Positions 25,507-39,543 of a DNA stretch of 64,000 nt are shown piece after piece (positions within the stretch are counted from its first letter, which is position 1; every line of letters begins with the position of its first letter). The stretch spans positions 15,946,734 through 16,010,733 of the forward strand of contig NC_134651.1 of the NCBI RefSeq assembly GCF_030463565.1, written 5' to 3'. Both the position numbers and the translations under genes were made by a program. Origin of the DNA: Pelecanus crispus. Its lineage: Eukaryota > Chordata > Aves > Pelecaniformes > Pelecanidae. The notes under the pieces are model-generated. The model saw only the letters and a list, made by a program, of their open reading frames with translations. It was not told the origin of the DNA and ran no database searches.

Positions 25507-28184
25507 GTTTTTTTGATAGAGCCTTCCATTCATGACAAAATTCCCAGGTAAGTCATGGCTGCAGAGTTACTCCCCTGTTTTTTTCATGGCTTTTTTTTTT
25601 CCTAAACATGATTATCGTTAAAAATACTCCTATATGCTACAAAATTGCAGTGTGGGCTTCTAGTGTTCACAGCAAAGACTCAGCTTAAACTATGCAATTA
25701 AAGAAAAATCAAACCCGCAGATTGTTTGTGAGGTGGGTTCTATTTATGTTTTAACATTGGTAAGATATTTACTGTTCCTTTACAGATTTGTCTGCTTTTA
25801 GAAAGCAAGCAAAAGAATCAGTTTGGAGAACACTGGAAATTTTTCTTTAAGGTTATTGAAAAAGTCCACCTTTTGCAAATGTCAAAATGTACCTCCATCA
25901 TCCATATAATATGTTTCTAGTTCTTTTCCTGTGTCTCTCCCAGTTCTGTGTAAGAACTATTTCATGACTGAGGAATTGCTTCCAAATAACTACAATGGTG
26001 TCTTTGAAAATATATCATCAACCAGTTTTGCATGTGGATTTTCTATGTTTTTTGAAAGCAATGATGAAATTTGAAGCATCGTGACTTGTTGCTGAACCTT
26101 TGCTTCCTCACCATGTTTTCTTCCAGTGTCTTTGTCCTAACAACTTACCTGCTAGCAGAATGTCCTTTCCCAGTTGAATTTCTCCCTGTATTTTTTTATG
26201 TTCCAAGCTGCATAGATGATATATCACATTTAATTGCTCTTTTCTGCCTCTGTGTAATTTGACTAGAGGTGCTAGTAGTGCCTTCTGTGGAGAATGCCCA
26301 GAAAAGCTGCATATCACTGCCTTGCTGTGATTTGACTTTGTGAATGTCAGAGCTACCAAATGTGTGCCGTATTCTGCCCGGCATCAGAGTTTAAGTTAAC
26401 TGGGGTAACCCTAACACTATTGGAGCTGCTGGGTGCCGTGACCTACCCCTCAACTGTATTTGTGGTTCTGTGTTTGGTTGCCTGCAGTCCTACAAAGAGC
26501 CTTCGTAGTAATGAATGGTGCCGAGTGTCAACAATTCACCTTGCAGTCAGTGTAAGGCCTGTGATATTTTCCCAAATAATACACCTTTAGTTAGGATAGT
26601 CCCTGGGTGGTTGTTAATACTTAGTTAAAACTAACCAAAATATTTTATATTCCGAGTAATTAATATTTCTGCCCTTTGTAACATCTTTGGCTCTGGCCGG
26701 TATGTTCTGCTTGCATCCTGTGCTATTTTTAGTAATGTTGATTATCCTTCCCGCCACTTCTGTTGCAAAACAGAATGTCATGTCTTTTTACTGCTACGTG
26801 CTGCTTTCACACATGGGTTCGGTTTCACCAGTGATCAAAACCAGATGGATCAGTTGTGTGTGAGGACTAGTTTAATCTGAGTGCTGCTGGGCTAATTGGA
26901 GTGGGCTAATGGATGTGTTCCTTTCTTTTTCTTGTACATGTAAATGAAAGCGTCATTTTAAATTGGACCTTGTCTTTCTGTTTCCTTCCACAGAGAAGAG
27001 GCAGAAAAGAACACTTAATTTCTGACAGGTCAGAATTGGGTGATTTTCTTGGGCAAACCATTTTCTCTGTAAGATGCATTTCATGGGCTGTTTTGAGTTC
27101 ATCATCTAGGGACCTGCCCGAAATAGTGCTAGTTTCAGGAGCATCAACAGACAGGGGAAGTCTCTGTTCAGAGCTTCCAGCAGTGGCAGGGAGATCAGCC
27201 AGGTTCTTTGTTGACATAAGGTTTTTTCCCCATCTTTCTGCAGAGTGTGTCCCATATTAGCCAAGCTTTAAACAGCATTAATAAATGCCAAACACATTTT
27301 CTGCAGCTGCATGAGAAAGCTGCCCAGAGTGACTATTTATCACTCTCACTCTGATCCAATCAGACCCATGTTACCTGTACAGAAAATTGATGGGGAGGGG
27401 ATAATTCTTTACAGCTTCTCATGAAAGAAGCAGTTAATCATTTATCACCAGACTTATTCTTTATGGCTGTTTACGATTCTTCCGCTCATGACAGTAGGAA
27501 CATGTGGGGCCCCAGGAAGTACCAGGACTCTGAGAATATTTTGAGAAATGCTACTGTAGTGAGCGTGAGAGCCTTAAATGCAGGGTAGTTTATAGCATTA
27601 TTTGTACCAAGTCTCGGTCTTTAATAGTAATTGTAAGCTTCAGCACCAAGTTCAGATCAGACTAGCAGTGACCTCAGATCCAAACTAGTTTTCAGAGATG
27701 GGGCGGATCCAGGGTGGGTTTTGAGAAAACTCACAAAAGCATACCACAGCTAACATAATTTTAAAAGTATGCAATATGAATCTTTCCTTGCTACCATTGC
27801 CATTAAGGTAATGAATTGTTGGATGAAAGTGCGTTTATATGAATCACCTATCTGTTCTCATTCTGTTTAGCATTCAGGCTGTGTAAGTCCTAATGCTCTC
27901 CCTGTCTGCTCTGTGTAAAGATAATTTTAATCATTAAGGCAACCTTTACCTTAAGTTGATTAAGCTTCTTGTGCTCTTTCTTTTTAGACCCCCCTGACTA
28001 TATCAGTTGCCTTAATAAAAGATGTAATTTCTCTTGACAAACTTGTAGTTTTATTGACCTATGAGGGACTAAGGATATGACTAAGAACATTAAGTACAGA
28101 GAAATAGAAACCTATTGTTAGGGAAGAATAAAAAAGAAGGCATCTTTGAATAAAACCTTCTTTAATAGTTTTTAGAACTCCATT
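25507..28184. other. Intergenic DNA downstream of the CPB1 remnant
   Basis: No supported feature. The stretch 26906-27260 is open in one frame on each strand, but neither translation is recognised with confidence (see rejected list). Confidence 0.5.
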
Positions 28185-29630
28185 CTAATACAAGTGCTCA
28201 AGGACATAATTGGCAATATATTTAACAGCACTTAGAGTCTCCTCACAGGTTGGCTTTATCTGAGGTTCAGGGAGAACAAAACCATATCTACCAGTGTCTC
28301 GGAGCTCAAAAGTGAAAGAGTACTTGATGCCTTGATCGTAAGCCCAGTCGTCAGAGCCCCCTGCAGCAGGATCTGTTGATAAAGAAATAAAATAAAGCTT
28401 AACTGGAAAAGCGTGGCTACGCATTGAAATGTGATATATTTTGGAGTCAAGTCACGTAGCCAGAAATGCAGAAAGGACAGATAAAAAGGAATATTCAGTG
28501 AATTGATTCATTTCTCCTGTTCATGGAAAAGCTTCTGTGATTTTAGGCCATTTGTGAGCTTTGTTCCAGCTGATGCATGCAAGCAAATGTAAACAAGCGT
28601 TAACTGCTCCCTTCTTGTCAATACTGTGGGGAGACCATGAGAGGAATGTCTAGGGAACAGGAGAATGGCATGCTTGCACGGGGTTGTTCAGAAAGATTTG
28701 GTATCAGAAGCAAATACCCTCTCACTGGGCAGCTTTTTGAGGTTCACACAGCTCTGAAAGAACTGCAGATTTGGGATATCAGCTCCATCTTTTTCTTCTG
28801 GACAAACGGTACCCTCCCTTTCCAGTATTTTGGTACAATGAAGGGAGTCTCTTTTGCTAAGGAAGGAGCCTCCAGAATTGCTAAGCATCACCAAAACATT
28901 TTTAAAGAAAAAAGATCCATAAATATTCTAAAAATTGGGAGAAACTGCTTTGTAAAGGTTTTTAAAATTATTTAAGGAAAGAGAAATAGGGAAATTAGTT
29001 TCCATGTTTACTTAAATATAGGAGATTAATTAAAGTTCTAGAAATCTAGATTTGGCAACCTCAGCTCAGCTTTTGACACCGCAAAGGCCATATCCTGACA
29101 GCTGAGTTCCCAAGAAGGGTAGAAGAATGGAATTGTAATTAATACGTTTCTCAGACTGTAATGCAAAGTAAAGGAAATAATTATCTGTATTGCTAGAGTG
29201 GTTGAAACCATTCTTTAAGATTCACATCGTCTTTCACTTTGACTTGGAGATAGTGGAATCTCAGTTTGAGATTTTTATGTTTAGATCTAAGCTGTGTATG
29301 ATTTAGGAATTCATGCTATGCCCATGAATTCCTAAACACTTTACCGTATCACTTTACCTTCCAGGGGTCACACACTCCCTGGGATCCTTAAGGAATATAT
29401 CATCCTATGTTTTAGAAATTACAGATTCCATATATACCTCTGAGTATACTACTTAGGGAGAGGAAGAAGAATCGCTAGAAAACTGCATTTGATAGTCTTA
29501 GTAGCACTTAATATAGATGGCTAGTATGTTTAGGCCAGTACTTACAGATTGTTGTCGCTCCTGGGCCATATGTATATTCAGTATTATACAAACTGGCCAG
29601 CTGTTTGGATGCAGCACGAGCAATGGAATT

Positions 29631-32600
29631 CTGTAGGAAAAGAAGAATGATAAATGCAGATTCTTAGAAGCTTTCTGAGTGAATCTAAGCAAATACATTG
29701 TTGAATAAACTGAAAAGCCATGCTTGAGAAGTTTTTATTTGAAAACTGTTGTTCACGTCTCAGAATGACTAGATGTCAGTAGCTGACAAGGCACAGCTTG
29801 TCCTGTTGTTGTGAAAAGAGCTTATCAGTAAAGAGCTCGTTCTCCAAGCTTTAATGGAGTATAGTCCAGTCTGGGTATTGCTCTGTTGATGTACAGCCTG
29901 CTCTATAGTCCAGTATAGTTTGGATAGATAAGGGGACAATAGGTAACAGGATTTTCTATACTTAGAAGAAACTTGTACAAGATTAAAACTAAATAAGGAA
30001 TCTTATTTAGAGATAAGAGAATCTTAGAGAATAGTAATAATGTGGCACAGTAAATTGCAAACATACAATAGCCTTTCTTTTCCTTCTTTCTATTCTTTCC
30101 AGCTATAAATTCAGAGTAGAGTCAGCTTAGTCAGTAGAGTTGAACGATGATACAAGTGGAAGCAGATTAAGGTCTTATAAATATTAACAGGCAGAAAAGG
30201 CATAAATTACCTTGGAACCATATGTAGTCTCATTAATTTCAATTCATTTCCTGTGCACAGAGGGACTCATTCAACTCCCACTGATTTCAGTGAGGGTTGG
30301 ATCAGGCCCATCAATAGTACTGAGAAGCTTTGTATGTTTGCATTAAGGAAAATTACAGACTTTTCTTTGGAACGTTGTGGCTTTTCCAGTTCTTCATTAT
30401 ACAGCATGTTGGTAATAAAACATGAAAACTATTACTAACAGATGATCAATATGAATGATTTTTGAAAGCAGATGTTCAGTATAAGAATAAGCAATGGGTT
30501 GCCATATCTTTCTTTATAGCTTGCAGCTGAATGGCTTACTATTCTAGGAATTTCCTCAAGCCCCTTCTTTCTCTGTAGGTTATACTCTGGCTTACTTCCC
30601 AGTGGAAGATATATTGTAAAATAGTCTCTGTTCGTCCTTATGCTTCAAGTGTTCCTGTGAATTACTCAAAAAGGCATATTGGACAGTGTGTTCAGAAAAT
30701 CTTAGTTAAGTGCGAGAGCTTTCTCAGCTTCTGCAAAACAACATCAAAATACATTTGCATTAGCACTGGCAGCCTACTTTATTGCAGAATTGCAAGTGTT
30801 TCCCCATTCCCAAATGTTGGATTTTGAACATTGTAGAATTAGAGGAGTTTGCTCTAGGAATTTGTGGTCATTTAGCACGTTAAGAATATTTAAACAAGGC
30901 AGACCAAAGAGTATTTGAAGCTTGTCCTTCCGCCTATAACATTGGCTGTACCTGAATGTGGGGTATAGTTTCTGGCCTCTCTATTGTTCAAAGACAAGCA
31001 ATTGTAGGAAGAATGTTGTTGCTTTGCATTTTGCAGTCTTGGGTTCAGATCAATTGGGGTAGCTGAGCTCTCTCCAGTGATGGGTTTTTGGGGTTTTTTT
31101 GTTTGGTTGGGTTTTTTAAATCCCTTAACAAGCTGGTTTTCATAATTTTTAACACATGTTGAGGGAATTGTAGAGGTCAGAGACTACTATATGCTAGTGA
31201 TACCTTGTTTTCTTCAGTCATCTTTTGTTTATAATATACACATTTAATCAGCAGCTGATATTGAGTCAAACCTTCTCTCAATAGTAGATGAATTTTTAAA
31301 TGTAAACTGATTCTTCCTCTTTTCAAATATATGCAAAGTGGAAATTAATTTGTACAGATAGTCTGATACGATGTATGGACCTGTTGGTAACTAGTATTTG
31401 CTCTCTCTTTAGTAAACTGCATGGTAGGGACAATAGAACAGCAGAGCTGCTCTTTGGGAAGAATAGGGCTTTCACTCACCTGCCAAATGAGAACTTTAAA
31501 TCATACCAGAACAGAGACTAGAAAAAATATGTCAGGAAATCTTTTTACCTGAGGGATTTTTTATTATTGGCCATGAAGTTGCAGAAAGAGAGATTTGTAG
31601 AAAGAGCACTTGAGATTTCCAGCTGTTAAGAGCCTGGAATCCAAATAAACAACTTGCTCTCCAGGCTGGAGATCGAGGTACTATTTTAAATTACCCTCTC
31701 TAAGTGAAAAACATGACTGAGCATTTATGACTTCTTCATGAAATGAAACTTTATCAGAAGTTTTGCTATCTGATTTTTTTCCTTTAATTGACTCTCTGCC
31801 ATTTGCTTTCCTAATAGATTTATAGTCCAAAACCTAAAGGTAAAAAAAAGAAATGTCAACTTTATAGGAACTAAAGTCGCCTCTTAATAATAATATAATA
31901 TAAACCATACAGAATAATAAAAATTGACTAAATACTTGTGAGTATAAATATAAAATATGAGGAAAATTGTTTCTTTTTTTTTTTTTAAATAGCACAATTA
32001 CTCAAAACCATCTGTAAAAAGGAAATAACGTGGAGATTTATGCAGAGGTATATAAATAATGCCCAACATTTTCCAAAAGGTAAAGTGATATTTAGCTTTT
32101 GAAGAGTGGTTTGGATTTTCAAGCCTGTATGTTGTTTGGAGTACAGCTGCAAGGGGAAACACCGCTATCTTTTTGACCTTTGAGGATACTCTTTGCTGTT
32201 GAGTGATTTTCTAGATCTCTTTGCACAACTGGCTTAACTGAATTGTTGTGGTTTGTTTGGAGTTTGTTTGGGGTTTTTTTTTTACTGTTAAGAATCTCTC
32301 TCTTGCAAGGAAAATTTTGCTGAGAGTTATAGCAGCAGAGAAACAACTGGCGCCCTGAAGTCCCAGAAATAACTCCAAATTAATACCTTGTAACTGGGAG
32401 CAGAAATGGCTTTTCAGCTTCTGACTTGCAGCTGAACTCACAGAGCTGGGCATTTCAGCAGAAGGTAGTATTCCCTGCGCTGGTCACCCACCTGTTTACA
32501 CAGCAATCGCTAATATGTTGCTTCATCTTGTGTACAGAGTGCAGGGGCCAGTGAGACAGCAGAGTTGTGTTCTCAGTTGCCATTATCTTACATAATTCAC

Positions 32601-35600
32601 AACATTTAGACCTATTTTTTCAGTTATTAGCTTTTAATGAAAGAGGTGTAACTGCCCTCTCTCACCACATCTGGAGTTTTGGACTAACAAGATAAATTAT
32701 CAGGCTAAGCATCTTCTGTGTGTTAATAGGTAATTTTTTGGGGAGCGTCTCCTTCATTTTACTCTTGTATCATCAGATTTGCCAGCAAATTGCTGCTGTT
32801 TAGAAACACTTCAGGGATGTGGATTGTGCAGCTGCTACATGTGGACAACTCCCTTTGCCCTCACAGTCTGACAGTGATCTGGAGAAGTGAAAAGTCACTG
32901 ATTGGCTGGACCTCTTGCTCTCTTCCCTCACTGGACTGCAAACTGATTTGCCCGAGGCTGAAAACTGTATTTTCACTTCACCTTGGTCTCACGTGCTACT
33001 TAAGCGACCCTCAACTTCCTGTGTCATGAAAGTCTGAAAATGTGGTATTTGCAAAGTTAGCTTTAACCAAGTGAAGCTAAACTTCCGAGGCATCTTGTTT
33101 TGCCAATAAAAACAGACTCCCCTCAAAAGAGTCCATGATTGATGTGTAATTTAGTTCACTATTCTGTCATTGCTCATAGTTAAGCATCCTCCTCCAAGCA
33201 TCCGGGGAACCCAGCCAAGTGGAGGACTTTAGTATGATGCTTCTTTTTCCTTTGCAAGCCTGTTTCTCTGTGGCAGTCTCAGAGTGTTTAAGAAATTGAT
33301 CCTTGGTGAGAGGGTTTCCAGTGTGACTGAGTTAAGGTGAATGTGCCCTACACCTGTTGGAGACTCTTGCCTCAGCCAGATTCATACATGAGCTTCATCT
33401 GGAAGATGCTGCTACTGGCAACATCCTTTTCACGACTGTAAGACTGTCAGTACAGAGCAGTTCTGTTGTGGGACATCTGTTGTGGCAAACTCAGTGGAGG
33501 ACCTGTCAAGCCAATTCCAAACACTGCTTTTCTGCCCACTTTCCTGTTTGTTGTGCTTCCCAGTAGACTTCAACAATATTTACTTGTTACAAATAGTACA
33601 ATCACAGGAGTTTGCAACAGCACAGATACAACAGCAGCATCGGTTGCAACTCCTCATTGGTATGTCCAAGCCTCTTAGATGATAGGATTTTTGCTGTTCA
33701 AAAATTGTTACCCACAGGTCTTCATATATCTTAAACACATTCAGGAATAGTGTCAAGAGTGAAAAGACTTTGCTCCCAGGCATCAGGTTAAATAATCAGA
33801 CTGATATTCACAAAGTCATGCAATGTATTTGAAATTCAATCTTCTTGCAGGCTGCACAGACTCTGAGCATATCTGCACTTTCTACTATATCCTATTTTAA
33901 GCACTCAAGAGGAAATGAAATGCTAGGCTAACCCAATATGGAAGGTGAACTTCAGTGATCTTAAACAAAACCCAATGTGGCCAAGTAATACAAACTGAAA
34001 TCCCGTGTCTAGAAAATTATCTTGGGTTGTAAATTAATATAATATTCTGCAGCCTGCCAGACTGTAATAATACACGTACATTAATCTGACAACGAGTATG
34101 AGCTGGCTGCAGCCATGTATTTGGCACTGAGTTTGTTGTTTAACTGAGAGATGGAATTGAACCTGGAAAGGAAGGAAGGGCACAATGCACGTTCCTCTAC
34201 GCTATCAAATCATAGTTCAGAGCCAATTCAAATACAAACAAGGACTGATCGAGCTAGATTTGTCTGCTGAAAATGAGGAAAGTGTAGGATGACCTAATAG
34301 GAAGCTGAGGCCAAAATATGAACTGATTAAAAAATATAGGCTGAACTGTTTATGAAGAGTGCAATTAAATACAGAGTTCTTTATTGCAAGAGGACAAAAA
34401 TGTGAATAGTAAAATAAAGTTGAAAAGAATCTTGTTGGGGTGTGGAGAGATACTGGTCTTGCCAAGCACGCGTTTTGATTGTGAAAAGCTAGTGCTTCTA
34501 TTCTCTGTAGGAGGTGGATTCAAATGTGTATTCTGTGTGCAGGGGAACACTCCAGGGTATAGTAAAGAATGAGTCAAGAGAGGATTATGAAGCAGGCAAA
34601 ATGTGATTCACCAAAAAGGAGTACATATTTCTTTCAGGGTGTCATCACAAGAATATTGTGTAACTTCGAGAAATTCCTGACCTAGATTTTCCTGTCTTGG
34701 GTGTTTTTATTTTTCTTGTTCAAGTATTGTTTGGATAACAGTGAAACTTTTGTGCAGCATCTGGGCGGAGGGGGGAGGGATGGGGGGGGCAGGGGGCATG
34801 GAGCAAAACAACAACCCTGAATAAAGGAAGAAAAGTTTTGGGAAAATCCTTGTCAGCTGTGGGGTTGAGATCTTCAGAGATCCTCTTGCATCTAAGGAGA
34901 AGAGTGAGAAGTAGGAAAGAAGGGATATACATGACTTTCATCATGTTTTACACCCCAGGGCCAGGGGTGGTTGAGGGATAGGTCTAATCCCCAACTCAAA
35001 GTAAGTTACAATAACTTTGAGGTTGTTCTGATTTGCTATAGCAATGCAGTGGAGCATAAAGGATGTCTGGGATTCTCGGAGTGCCCTGTTCTACCTGAGA
35101 AACCAAAACCAGAACAGTTTAATGCCTTCTGGTGATTTCTTGAGGCGTGAACAGAAAAGGTCTTGAGCCCCAAGGACATGCTGTTCAGTATGCTTGCAGA
35201 AAAGGAAGGTACAAGCGTTCTCTAGATCCTTCTCTTCTGCAGACTTAGTGTCTTCAATCTCAAATTGCTCAATTTTTGTGCCCTTCCATATCTCAGACAC
35301 TGGAATGCAGCATAAGCCCCATGATATTACGCTACCTTTAATTAAATACAATGGAACAAAATGTTGTTAATGATAAGCAGATGTGAGGTTTTGTTTAAGC
35401 ACATGTCCATTTGCTCACTCAAAGAGATAAGAAATTGCAACTGTATTCCCTTTAATTTATTAGATCTGTCAGAGTAAAAATAACATCTAAGATAATGGCA
35501 CTATAAATTTTGCTTCTTCATTTACAAAATGGTTTATAATCCTTTTATTTGCCCAAACAATTTCTATTAAAAGCTGAGATTCTCATTCTTCAGCATTTCT

Positions 35601-38527
35601 CTAAATTCTAAATCTAGACAGAACTTTTAGACATGAAACACAACAATTGGCATACAAAATAATACCTCTTTTGGTAGCTGTCTCATTTCAAGCAAGTACA
35701 ATTGTTGATTGAAAATCTTAAATTTTCTTTAGTCACAGCTTAAATGGATGTGTTTTAGTTATTTGAAGTAACCTGCAAAGCTGCACTTTCAAACCTGACC
35801 CAGAGCCTGTTGAAGTCAGTCTTTCTATTTAATTCACTGACACTGGAGTGAATTAGGCCCTTTCTGTTTAATTATCCCAACTACAGGCAATGTTGATTGG
35901 GTGATACTCTGATCTCATTCTCCAAAAGAAGGATTTTTGGCAAGAAGTCTTCCCTTGTTAAAATCAGATACTGCACAAGTTGAACACCTCTGGGATCCTG
36001 CTGTCTTTTTGTTGGGATCACCAACAGAGGAAATATTTTCCCTTAATTAAGACGTGAAAAACACTCATAAGGTCACCTTGTCATGGTGGTGAGATTTGTG
36101 ATTGCTTTGTAGTGGAAAATAATGGAACTCCCTCTGGGATCAGTGTGCCCGATTTAAAATATAGGAAAAAGTGACATTGGAAAGACTAACTTACAAAGCG
36201 AAATCAAATGGTTGAAGAGAAATATATAGCCTGCATTCCTGAGCTATTTATTTTTTATGCTGAATGGTAACAGCAGAATTGTCCTCTATGGCAGGCAAGA
36301 AGAGTTTTTGTTAATAAAAACTGTAGAACCTTAGTATGGGTGATTCATTAAATTTTACTGTGTATTAGAATAGAACATTGCTTATATAAAATTTTAAAGA
36401 ACTAGAAAAGCACATAGGTTCATTCTTACTGTTAAGGATTGTTTGAACAATGTGCTGTCAATGTAAACTTTTTCCATTTAATACTGTGAGAAACATGCTG
36501 TACTTTTAGTTATGTTTCATCAAATTTGGTCTTGATTCAAAAAATTGGGCAGATTGTCATGCAAATTCTTAACACATGGGAGCTTTGTGATCTTGATAAC
36601 AAAGCAGCTTCAAGGGGTTTGTGTTGTTTTATTACTTTAGACTGAACTGCAATGTGTGAAATGTGAAGCTTTTGTAAAAACTGGCGACAAGAAATTAATA
36701 CAGTTCCCTGGAATAATTACAATTACAAATTTCTGGAATATAAATTAAGAAAACAAAATCTTCATCTAAATTTCATCGTCTCTTTTAAGCTGTAAAAAAT
36801 GTAACAAGAAACTTCACTTTTGGCCCCAGTTTGTGTTTGTGCTTCAGAATCATGACATCTATTTGGGAGCACTCATAAATCTGTCAAATCTGCACAGCAG
36901 AGCAACACACAGTGTTGTTGCCTTGGACTTTTGGCAGCATCCAGGAAACAGGGAGAATCAAGATTTGTTTGGTTTGTTTTGCTATGTTGTTTTCCCTGTC
37001 AACAGCTTCTAATTGCTAATATGCCAGAGAACTGAAGTAATTTTATTATTCACGATTGTTGATTTTTGACCTTATAAAATGTTTACAACTTTTATACACA
37101 TTTAATAGTTTTAACTCCTCTCTCTGTTTTAAGGATAAAAAAAAAAGCATATTCCAGAGTGTTGTTATCTTACTTAAATGGTGTTAGGGTGTGGCTTTAG
37201 TCTAGGATAAATAAAAGAGACGTCATCCTTTAAACACCACATTCATCCTCTCCTCTTCCAAATAAAAATTGTGCTTGAATCCAGGCCTGTTCAGAAAGGC
37301 CTCATAACTGAAAATTTTTAGCTGTTTGTATCTAACTGGTTTTAATTATGCTTTTGACAAAAACTGCCTTGTTGTCCCGAACCTGTATCAATAGGAGTTC
37401 CGACGTTTTACTTCAGTGAGAACTGAGGGTCTGTAGGAAGTGGTAGACAGACATCCTTGGCTGCTGTTGATGATACCAGTTCAGTCATTTTATAGTTATT
37501 ACAATCTATCAAGCTGCTAGCTTGACTTACAGGGCATAATGTTTCTATGTGATGTATTAAAGCTATATACACAGCAACCTCTTGAGTCAGGACGAAGCAG
37601 TGCTGCGCAGCGTAGTGGATTTCTGTATGGCATGGCTGGAAGACAAACCTGACCTTGTGGCAAATTCATTGTGTATGTGGAAATTAAATAAGGCTCTTGA
37701 GTTTATCCGGTCTTGAACTATCTTGAAGCCATCATGGTTTCCCTTGTTCTTGCTATGAAAGACTGAAGCATTTTCAAAAACTGGCAGTATAGATTCTTTC
37801 CAGATGTTAAAGAAACTGCTTGAAGTTAAATGGACCTAAGTAGCAAGTGATGATTTTTACTTGTTCTTTTCATTATGTCAAAATGACAAAGAGACTTACT
37901 GTTCCTCGTAATTCTATGGTAATTTGTAAGTATATGAATAAGGAAACAGTTGCAGCTGGAAATAGGAGTGAATCGTCAAGTACACCTTGATTGTAGAAAG
38001 ATGTTCACAAATAAAATCAGTCAAAGTCTTAGTCTCCTTTTCAGACTCAGGTGCAGAGCCACAGTAAGTAGAATCACAGGGGTTTTTTGAGGCCCCAAGA
38101 GCTGGGAAGAAAGGTGAATTTAATGAGTATTTAATGAAAAAAATTGGTTGTTAGGAGAGTTGTGTTACACCATTTTTGTAGATAAGCCTTGACAATCCTA
38201 CTGACACACATGCTATTTCAGAGGAGAGAATGTTTTATTGTGTAGTTAAAACACTGGGCACCATGACTTAGCATTAAATAACTATGCCCTTTATAGTGTG
38301 CATGGTTGGAAGAACATGAGTATTGATGTAAAGCCCTATATTATGTAAGTGATTTGGGATACTGATTTGCTTCAGTACTTAACTGTCTTCTCCTTGTATA
38401 TCTCCCCCATTTATAGGATGCTTCCAGGAAACAGCCAAGTTGAAACCATTCAAAAGAGACCCCTTTCCACTGAGTGAAACCAACCAAAAGAAAACTCTTT
38501 CGATTTCTATTCTGAACTCATAGAAGA

Positions 38528-38559
<32 letters not shown>

Positions 38560-39020
38560 AAATGTATATATGTGTATATATATGCATGCGTGTGTGTGTA
38601 TATATATGTTCATAGAGGTAGCCATACTGATGATGCTAGTAGCCAAAGTCTGTTTTTTGCCCAAAAATGCCCCAAAAATTGAATACAAGCTACTCCACAA
38701 TGCTGTACTGGTGGTCTTTGCTCAAGCTGGAGCAGGAAGTGGAACAACCATCAGGTAGAGAAAGTCCATAATTAAGCATCTTGGCTACTGCACCTTTGTA
38801 TGATTGCTTGCAGCTACTGTTAGGAGACACTTACTGCACCAGTCAGCAATAATATTCCTGTTGGGATCTGTACCAATGCAATGGCTACCAGCATTTTTAG
38901 ACTATGTCTTTATCCACATGTGGCCCTGAAATAAAATGGTGAAGCATGGAAAACTAAGAGAAAGTTCTAACAGTTGGCTTTTCCAGCAATACTCTTCCTG
39001 CAAAAGAAGGATGTCCTTAC
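29631..39020. other. Enlarged intronic/intergenic DNA of the CPB1 pseudogene
   Basis: In a working gene this stretch should hold the exons with TDLNRNF and IHSYSQ; I could not find them. Contents seen: a G-rich tract at about 34766-34797 (potential quadruplex) and a TG/TA microsatellite at about 38528-38612. Otherwise plain AT-rich sequence. Confidence 0.5.
38528..38612 (+). repeat. TG/TA dinucleotide microsatellite
   Basis: Interrupted (TG)n and (TA)n runs. Open frames over it on either strand are low-complexity artefacts. Confidence 0.85.
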
Positions 39021-39047
39021 ATTTGTCCAAGTGTAAACGTAACCATC
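39021..39047 (-). pseudogene. CPB1: CPB1 exon 7 remnant truncated by an LTR
   Basis: On the minus strand nine codons read DGYVYTWTN, the end of the conserved carboxypeptidase NIDGY...TWT exon, followed by a good donor (GTAAGG, complement of 39015-39020). Immediately on the 5' side of the Asp codon the sequence becomes LTR (TGTCCTG at 39048). The 5' half of the exon (FYVLP...NI) is not found beyond the insertion. Confidence 0.88.
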
Positions 39048-39381
39048 TGTCCTGCTTTCAGCTGGGACAGAGTTAATTTTCTTCCAAGTAGCTGGCACAG
39101 TGCTGTGTTTTGGATTTAGTATGAGAATAATGTTGATAACACACTGATGTTTTAGTTATTCCTAAGTAGTGCTTACAGTAGTCAAGGACTTTTCAGCTTC
39201 CTGTGCCCTGCCAGCGAGAAGCTGGGAGTGGACACAGTCAGGGCAGTTGCCCCAAGCTGGCCAAAGGGATATTCCATACCATATGATGTCATGCTCAGTA
39301 TAGAAACCGGGAGGAGTTGGCTGGGGTGGGTACCACTGCTCGGGAACTGGCTGGGCGTCAGTTGGCAGGTAGTGAGCAATT
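39048..39381 (+). mobile_element. Old ERVL-type LTR, 3'-truncated
   Basis: Aligns with about the first 340 bp of the 571-bp LTR at 49547, in the same orientation, starting exactly at TGTCCTG. It has many substitutions; for example the CRE is TGATGTCA and the TATA box is decayed to TATAGAAA. It stops at GAGCAATT (39381), where a CR1-type tail begins. No matching 3' half is found. An older relative of the young ERV, not part of it. Confidence 0.88.
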
Positions 39382-39543
39382 ACCATAGAATCATAGAATC
39401 GTTTAGGTCGGAGAAGACCTTTAAGATCATCCAGTCCAACCATTAACCTAACATTACCAAGTCCAACACTAAAAGGGTAGAGTAGCAATTTCATGTTTCC
39501 TGGCTTGGTGGCTGGATTATTTATAATGAAAGTAAAAACGAGC
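39382..39543 (-). mobile_element. CR1 composite tail segment
   Basis: Minus-strand copy of the second segment of the composite CR1 3' end also found at 11771-11933 and 42739-42896: on the plus strand it runs CATAGAATCATAGAATCG through CCTGGCTTGGTGGCTGGATT to GTAAAAACGAG. Here it abuts the truncated LTR and ends at the place where, in the other two copies, CR1 proper begins. Confidence 0.85.

Noticed and set aside
26906-27217. Open minus-strand frame of about 100 codons, considered as a SENP5 exon because SENP5 is expected nearby
   Set aside because: Only a loose Ser/Thr-rich resemblance to the variable part of SENP5. The opposite strand is equally open and no peptidase-domain exon was found anywhere in the window.
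32310-32470. Minus-strand stretch resembling carboxypeptidase exon 9 (a SEAEK-like stretch, then a YNSQ-like stretch)
   Set aside because: The two short resemblances are separated by about five to six codons too many, the sequence between them does not resemble the family, and no splice sites fit. Too weak to call as the missing exon.
38518-38758. Cys/Val/Tyr-rich frames over the TG/TA repeat
   Set aside because: Low-complexity translation of a microsatellite.
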